This document shows, in pieces, positions 59,103 to 64,000 of a stretch of 64,000 nt of DNA. Origin of the DNA: an uncultured Lachnospiraceae bacterium. GTDB taxonomy: Bacteria > Bacillota > Clostridia > Lachnospirales > Lachnospiraceae. A model generated the notes under the pieces. That model made no database searches. It saw only the letters and a list, made by a program, of their open reading frames with translations, and had not been told where the DNA came from. The stretch is from positions 5,657 to 69,656 of the forward strand of contig CAJTVL010000014.1 in NCBI GenBank assembly GCA_910579425.1, in the 5' to 3' direction. A program made the position numbers and the translations under genes. Positions within the stretch are counted from its first letter, which is position 1. Each line of letters opens with the position of its first letter.

Positions 59103-60579
59103 GTGACGAATATATTTGATATTTCGCGATTTGATGAGTACAGAGAAGATAACAGAAGAGAAGTGAAAAAGGCAAGCGGCGGTCTGCCGGTTTCACTTTG
59201 GGAGACTTATTCTGCTTTCGCAAATTGCTACGGGGGTGTCATTATTCTTGGCGTAAAAGAGGAGAAAGACGGGCGTTGGAAAACAACTGGTCTGCAGAAT
59301 GAATATAAACTGCGAAAAGATTTTTGGGACACGATTAATAATCGTAAGAAAGTGAATATAAATCTTTTATCAGATGACAATTTGAAGGTTTATACGGTAG
59401 GTGAAAATAGGGATGTCATCATGGTTATTCATGTACCAAGGGCTAAAAGAGAGCAGAAACCAGTTTATATTAATGACGATATATTTGCCGGAACCTTTCG
59501 CCGGAATTTTGAAGGAGATTATCACTGTACCAGATTGCAGGTTAAAACGATGCTTCGTGACCAGGCGGAAAATACTATGGATATGGAAGTGCTTGATGAG
59601 ATTTCTATGGAGGACTTAAATTTATGAAACGATACAGGGTTATCGTAACCGCCATAGAACATTAAAAGAAGGGCATCCCTTTGGGCGCTTAAACGATCAT
59701 GAGTATTTAAGAAGTATAGGAGCTGCCGCAGTTTCAATGGTGGACAGACAATTGCATCCTACGGCGGCAGGTATGCTTATGTTTGGTGATGAATACAACA
59801 TTGTGAGACATTTCCCGGAATATTTTTTGGATTACAGAGAAGTTCTGGATTCATCCATCCGCTGGACGGACAGACTGCAGTCAAGTTCGGGGGAGTGGTC
59901 TGGTAATTTATGTGATTTTTATTTTAGAGTTTATAACAAAATAATCAAGGACATAAAAGTACCTTTCAAAATGTATGGCGGGGATCGTATTGATGATACT
60001 CCTGTACATAAGGCGGTTAGGGAGGCGTTGGCAAATTGTTTGATCAATGCTGATTTTTATGGGGTTCGAGGCGTGGTTATAAAAAAGGAGCCGGATAAAC
60101 TGATTTTTGAGAATCCCGGATATATAAGAACAGGAAAAAATCAGATGCGTATAGGAGGAGAATCAGATCCTCGTAATAAAGGTCTTATGAAAATGTTTAA
60201 TTTGATCAACATTGGTGAACGTGCAGGAAGCGGCGTTCCTAATATATTTAATGTTTGGGAGGACGAAGGATGGAAAGAGCCGGAGATTATTGAGAGATTT
60301 GGGCCGGACAGGACAGTGTTAATTCTCACGTTTGCCAAAAAAGTGGCGAAAAAAAGTGGCGAAAAAAAAGTGACGAAAAGAACACAGGAAAAATACAAAT
60401 TAATCCTGAACATGATGGAGTCCGGTAAATGGTATAAGGCATCCGAATTTGAAAGCGTTGTGGATGTGAAGGAATCGCGGATTAAAGTATTGCTTAATGA
60501 ATTGACAGAGCTAGGGCTGGTGGAAAGCGTTGGCAGTACAAAGGGCAAAAGGTACAAGAAAGAAGAAACGGAAAAGTAA
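59103..60579 (+). pseudogene. Schlafen-type (AlbA_2) ATP-binding protein, frameshifted
   Basis: GTG 59103 with GAGGGGGAAT upstream starts a frame to 59627 that reads as the AlbA_2 domain ('FANCYGGVIILGVKEEKDGR', then 'VYINDDIFAGTFRRNFEGDY'). One extra T in the run at 59621-59623 (AAATTTATGAAACG) shifts the frame. With one T fewer, the reading becomes NYETIQGYRNRHRTLK and joins the second frame, ending at 60579. That part has 'DTPVHKAVREALANCLINAD' and 'PRNKGLMKMFNLINIGERAG' (ATP-binding region) and a C-terminal winged helix. The whole is about 491 residues, a putative transcriptional regulator or RecG-like protein. Also AT-richer than the core. It may be an intact gene with a sequencing error. 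Confidence 0.75.
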
Positions 60580-60618
60580 ATGAAAAGAAAAGATTCTTGG
60601 CTTGGAGGAGAAAGAAAA

Positions 60619-61086
60619 ATGTCAATAGAAAAAGTCAGAAATTACTTTAAAAGAACAGGAATGGAACATCGTATCCAGGAGTTTGACGTATCAAGCGCAA
60701 CCGTGGAACTGGCGGCCAGGGCTCTAAACTGCGAGCCGTGCCGGATCGCAAAAACATTATCATTCATTGTGAACAATACGCCGATCCTGATCGTCACCGC
60801 AGGCGATGCGAAAATTGACAACGCCAAATATAAAAAGCAGTTTGGATCAAAAGCCAAAATGCTTACGCCGGAAGAGGTGCCGGGGCTGGTTGGACATGCG
60901 GTGGGAGGCGTCTGCCCTTTTGCGGTGAATGAGGGGGTGAAGGTCTATCTTGATCTGTCCCTTAAGAGGTTTGAGACGGTATTCCCCGCATGTGGCAGCG
61001 GTAACAGCGCAATCGAGCTGACAATAGAAGAGCTGGAGAAGCATTCTCTGTATTCAGAGTGGGTGGACGTGTGTAAAGGGTATTGA
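60619..61086 (+). CDS. YbaK/EbsC-type aminoacyl-tRNA deacylase
   Basis: 155 residues from ATG 60619, chosen because GGAGGAG is nine bases upstream. It contains the conserved core 'PCRIAKTLSFIVNNTPILIV' and 'DNAKYKKQFGSKAKMLTPEE' plus 'GHAVGGVCPFAVNEGVKVYL' (catalytic Lys and GxxPG-like region). The family hydrolyses mischarged tRNA (Cys-tRNA-Pro, Ala-tRNA-Pro). Which substrate applies cannot be told. It overlaps the next unit by three bases if the TTG at 61083 is used there. Confidence 0.88.
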   Translation: MSIEKVRNYFKRTGMEHRIQEFDVSSATVELAARALNCEPCRIAKTLSFIVNNTPILIVTAGDAKIDNAKYKKQFGSKAKMLTPEEVPGLVGHAVGGVCPFAVNEGVKVYLDLSLKRFETVFPACGSGNSAIELTIEELEKHSLYSEWVDVCKGY

Positions 61087-61103
61087 CAGAGAGGCAGGAG
61101 GAG

Positions 61104-61667
61104 ATGAAATTCAGCGGAATAAGGATGATGAGTATTGATACGCTTGGCCTTAGTCAAATATATCTGAATGCCGATAAAATTGCATCCGTATCAGAGTGGT
61201 TTGACCCACATTGTATGGAGAATTTCAGCCCATTGCCGGTTCATGATTTCGGAAATAATGTATATACGCTTACCGACGGACATACAAGGGCATATGTGGC
61301 ATACAAAAGCGGTGTCCGCGTTTTGCCGGTATCATATGATAATGACGATATTGTCGCCGGTGAGGCAGGACAAATGTTGTACAGGGCGGATCTTGACTGG
61401 TGCAGGCGGCTGGGGCTGTCTCATATTAAGCAGTTGGGAAACCGCATCTTAAATGATAGCGCCTATCAAAAATTGTGGATAAGGCGGTGCGACAGAAGCT
61501 ATAATCTATTAACAAAGGCCTCCTGTGCTGAACGAAACAAATTGCAGAAGTCAGTTCCTGATCTGTTTTTATATGGGGCGTCGGAGGATAAATCTACATT
61601 GTATTTTGAGGATATGGCGGGAAGATTGTTCTTTTTTAAAGACAGTATTCTTCTGCCGGAAACATGA
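61104..61667 (+). CDS. ParB-like-domain protein of unknown function
   Basis: About 187 residues if ATG 61104 is used. The start is uncertain: AGGAGG at 61096-61101 is too close to 61104, and ATG 61125/61128 or TTG 61083 are alternatives. The motif 'VYTLTDGHTRAYVAYKSG' near residue 55 resembles the DGHxR box of ParB/sulfiredoxin-type nucleotide-binding domains. The remaining part is helical with an aromatic C-terminus (LYFEDMAGRLFFF). I do not recognise a family for it. Confidence 0.6.
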   Translation: MKFSGIRMMSIDTLGLSQIYLNADKIASVSEWFDPHCMENFSPLPVHDFGNNVYTLTDGHTRAYVAYKSGVRVLPVSYDNDDIVAGEAGQMLYRADLDWCRRLGLSHIKQLGNRILNDSAYQKLWIRRCDRSYNLLTKASCAERNKLQKSVPDLFLYGASEDKSTLYFEDMAGRLFFFKDSILLPET

Positions 61668-61697
61668 GGCAGATATTGACAGACGGGGGAAAACAGT

Positions 61698-63401
61698 ATG
61701 GCAAGAGTAGTCAGCGTAGGACGGCAGGATTTCGAGAAGCTGAGGGAAAAAAATAATTTTTATATTGATAAAACCCGGTTCCTTGTGGATTGGTGGAGAG
61801 CGGATGATGAAGTGACGCTGATTACCCGGCCAAGAAGGTTTGGAAAAACGTTAAATATGAGTATGGCTGAGAAGTTTTTCTCCATAGAGAACGCAGGGAA
61901 AGGCCGTTTGTTTGAAGGACTTAAAGTGTGGGAGGATAAGGATTTTCGCAAGCTGCAGGGGAGCTATCCTGTAATCAGTCTTTCATTTGCTAATGTAAAG
62001 GAAAGGGAGTATGCATCGGCTGTAGAGCGTATATGTCAGATTTTGGCAGGGCTTTATCAGGAGCACCGCTTCTTACTGGACAGTTCCGGACTTTCGGAGG
62101 AGGAGAAGAAAATATTCCGCAGCGTTTCCGTGCATATGCCGGAGGTTACGGCCTCCATGTCTCTTCACTGGCTTTCAAAGTTTCTGTACAGTCATTACGG
62201 GAAAAAAGTGATCATTTTGCTGGACGAGTACGACACACCCATGCAGGAAGCCTATGTGAACGGGTATTGGCAGGAGATGGTATCCTTGATCAGAAGTATG
62301 TTTAATGCAGCTTTCAAAACCAACCCTTACCTGGAACGGGCAATTATGACGGGGGTAACACGAATCAGCAGGGAGTCGGTTTTTTCTGACCTTAATAATT
62401 TGGAAGTGGTGACGACCACGTCAGAAAAATATGCGGACAGCTTTGGATTTACGGAAAAAGAGGTTTTTGAGGCGCTGGAGGAATTTGGGCTATCGGACCG
62501 AAAGGAAGAAGTGAAGCGCTGGTATGATGGCTTTACCTTTGGAAATGTCAGGGATATTTATAATCCTTGGTCAGTTTTGAATTATCTTGATAAAAAGAAA
62601 GTAGGGGCATACTGGGCGAATTCCAGCTCCAACAGCCTTGTGGGGAAGCTTTTGCGCGAGGGAAATAAAAGTATTAAGCAGGATTTTGAAACTTTGCTTC
62701 AGGGCGGAGCTTTGCGGACGGAAATAGATGAGCAAATTGTTTTTGACAGGCTCAGTGTAAAACAGAATGCGATTTGGAGCCTTTTGCTTGCCGGCGGTTA
62801 CCTGAAAGCAGAAAAGACCGAGTACGACGATGTTTCGGGAATCTGGTACTACACGCTTTCTCTGACAAATCAGGAAGTGAAAGGGATGTTTGAGGATATG
62901 GTCAGAGTATGGTTTACAGAAAGCGGGGACAATTATAATGATTTTGTGAAAGCGCTGCTTTTGGGGGATGAAGACGCCATGAATGACTATATGAATGAAG
63001 TGTCCGAAGCTCTGTTCAGCTATTTTGATACGGATAAGAGTTCCTCAAAGAAGGAACCGGAGAGATTTTACCATGGATTTGTGCTGGGACTTATGGTCAG
63101 CCTTCGGGGAAGATATATTTTGACGTCCAATCGTGAAAGCGGATTTGGCAGATATGATGTAATGCTTGAGCCGCTTTCGGCCAAAGACGACGGCATTATC
63201 ATAGAGTTTAAGGTGTTTCAGCCCAGGAGAGAGAAAGAACTTGCCGACACGGCAGCGGCGGCTCTTTCCCAGATCGAGGAGCGCAGGTATGAGAGAACAT
63301 TGACAGAAAAAGGGATTCCAAGAGAGCGGATACGAAAATATGGCTTTGCTTTCAGGGGAAAAGAGGTGCTGATCCGCAGTGGATTAAAAGAAATCAAATA
63401 A
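61698..63401 (+). CDS. AAA-ATPase with C-terminal PD-(D/E)xK nuclease-like domain
   Basis: 567 residues. The N-terminus (GRQDFEKLREKNNFYIDKTR) and Walker A 'RPRRFGKTLNMSM' near residue 45, Walker B 'VIILLDEYDTPM' near 175 are typical of the AAA family often named 'ATP-binding protein' in Bacteroides and Clostridia. The C-terminus has the PDDEXK_9-like nuclease motif GFGRYDVMLEPLSAKDDG-IIIEFKV near residue 480. The role in defence or DNA handling is unproven; these are widespread and amplified in gut bacteria. It is followed by about 75 bases and then spoVT. Confidence 0.88.
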   Translation: MARVVSVGRQDFEKLREKNNFYIDKTRFLVDWWRADDEVTLITRPRRFGKTLNMSMAEKFFSIENAGKGRLFEGLKVWEDKDFRKLQGSYPVISLSFANVKEREYASAVERICQILAGLYQEHRFLLDSSGLSEEEKKIFRSVSVHMPEVTASMSLHWLSKFLYSHYGKKVIILLDEYDTPMQEAYVNGYWQEMVSLIRSMFNAAFKTNPYLERAIMTGVTRISRESVFSDLNNLEVVTTTSEKYADSFGFTEKEVFEALEEFGLSDRKEEVKRWYDGFTFGNVRDIYNPWSVLNYLDKKKVGAYWANSSSNSLVGKLLREGNKSIKQDFETLLQGGALRTEIDEQIVFDRLSVKQNAIWSLLLAGGYLKAEKTEYDDVSGIWYYTLSLTNQEVKGMFEDMVRVWFTESGDNYNDFVKALLLGDEDAMNDYMNEVSEALFSYFDTDKSSSKKEPERFYHGFVLGLMVSLRGRYILTSNRESGFGRYDVMLEPLSAKDDGIIIEFKVFQPRREKELADTAAAALSQIEERRYERTLTEKGIPRERIRKYGFAFRGKEVLIRSGLKEIK

Positions 63402-63476
63402 AACTCTGCATAATTCTCCATTTTTTACAGATAATAACTCCACGGCCAATGCGAAAGGAAATGGAGGAAGTGACAG

Positions 63477-64000
63477 ATGAAAGCAACGGGCATTGTCAGA
63501 CGGATAGATGACTTGGGACGTATTGTCATTCCCAAGGAAATCAGGCGGACTTTGCGGATCAGGGAGAGCGATCCGCTGGAAATATTTACGGACAGAGAAG
63601 GGGAGATTATCTTAAAGAAGTATTCTCCCATCGGAGAAATGAATACATTTGCAAAGCAATATGCGGAAAGCCTTGCCCAGGTATCGGGGCGGACGGCGCT
63701 GATTGCGGACAGAGATCAGTTTATTGCCGTGTCGGGCGGCTTTAAAAGCATCCTGGGGAAATCCATCAGCAAGGAGCTGGAGGAAAAGCTTAATAAAAGG
63801 GAAATGGTGATTGCATCCAGGGAGGATTCCAATTTTATTCCCATAACCCAGGATGTAACCGACGATTATGAGCAGGAGGCCATCAGTCCCATTATCTGCG
63901 AGGGAGATATGATCGGCGGGGTAGTGCTGATTGATAACGGAGAAAAAGGAAAAATGGGAGAGGTGGAGCAGAAGCTGATCCAGTCGGCAGCAGGCTTTCT
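63477..64000 (+). CDS. spoVT: Stage V sporulation protein T (partial, runs off the right end)
   Basis: ATG 63477 with GGAGG ten bases upstream. The first 50 residues form the AbrB-type swapped-hairpin DNA-binding domain (MKATGIVRRIDDLGRIVIPK, then EIRRTLRIRESDPLEIF). A GAF-like domain follows (about 60-174) and the frame is still open at base 64000. SpoVT of Bacillus and Clostridium adjusts sigma-G-dependent genes in the forespore. It is the clearest evidence with spmB that the organism sporulates. Confidence 0.95.
   Translation, partial: MKATGIVRRIDDLGRIVIPKEIRRTLRIRESDPLEIFTDREGEIILKKYSPIGEMNTFAKQYAESLAQVSGRTALIADRDQFIAVSGGFKSILGKSISKELEEKLNKREMVIASREDSNFIPITQDVTDDYEQEAISPIICEGDMIGGVVLIDNGEKGKMGEVEQKLIQSAAGF

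Noticed and set aside
61698..63401. Defence island call for the AAA-ATPase region
   Set aside because: The ATPase/nuclease family is widespread and not specific for defence; neighbours (YbaK, ParB-like) are not known defence genes.

Overview
The window looks like a chromosomal segment of an endospore-forming Clostridia bacterium, most likely a Lachnospiraceae. Supporting this are spmB and spoVT (sporulation), a T-box leader on a methionyl-tRNA synthetase, the CIRCE-hrcA-grpE-dnaK-dnaJ order, a class 2 galT, and families common in gut Lachnospiraceae (DUF5688, DUF6465, DUF4080, DUF6056, SEC-C methionine aminopeptidase). No rRNA, intact tRNA, CRISPR array or complete prophage is visible.

Layout. 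(1) 1-3,900 is AT-rich accessory DNA: a DUF5688 gene end, a frameshifted gene, a decayed IS200/IS605 element, an orphan gene tail, and a small-protein/MNT/HEPN operon. It stops at the 3' half of a tRNA-Gln gene followed by a terminator, which I read as the distal attachment site of an integrated element whose intact tRNA and integrase would lie left of the window. (2) 3,900-4,700 holds remnants, including a broken HicB-type antitoxin. (3) 4,700-16,100: RlmA-like methyltransferase, SGNH hydrolase, T-box/metG, a lipoprotein, AraC regulator with galK and galT (Leloir pathway), a DUF4080 radical SAM protein, an MNT/HepT-type pair and spmB. (4) 16,100-22,100: a TetR repressor divergent from an MMPL transporter translationally coupled to a 972-aa lipoprotein built of LxxG heptads. 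(5) 22,200-37,700: carbohydrate-binding protein, GH2 glycosidase, membrane-anchored Mrr-like nuclease, DUF885 peptidase, rpe, map, a glycerol operon (glpA-like, a flavoprotein-DUF1667 fusion, glpK), manA, an aminotransferase, uppP and a DUF6465 gene. (6) 37,840-43,070: the heat-shock operon under a consensus promoter and CIRCE. (7) 43,100-48,300: a small membrane protein, VanW, and an AIR-synthase-like/Lrp/aminotransferase run. (8) 48,400-56,600 is mostly minus strand: SIMPL lipoprotein, then mutS2-response regulator-histidine kinase-trmL, then a secreted leucine-rich-repeat protein. (9) 56,700-64,000: DUF6056 membrane protein overlapping a radical SAM gene, then a second AT-richer accessory stretch (frameshifted Schlafen-type ATPase, YbaK, ParB-like protein, AAA-ATPase/nuclease), ending in a partial spoVT.

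The core is sugar uptake products and glycerol feeding into central metabolism plus stress and sporulation functions. The accessory parts carry most of the broken genes: four loci show frameshifts (516-1591, tnpA, the HicB remnant, and 59103-60579). All calls come from reading the sequence and recall of protein families; no database search was run, and start sites were chosen from visible Shine-Dalgarno spacing.
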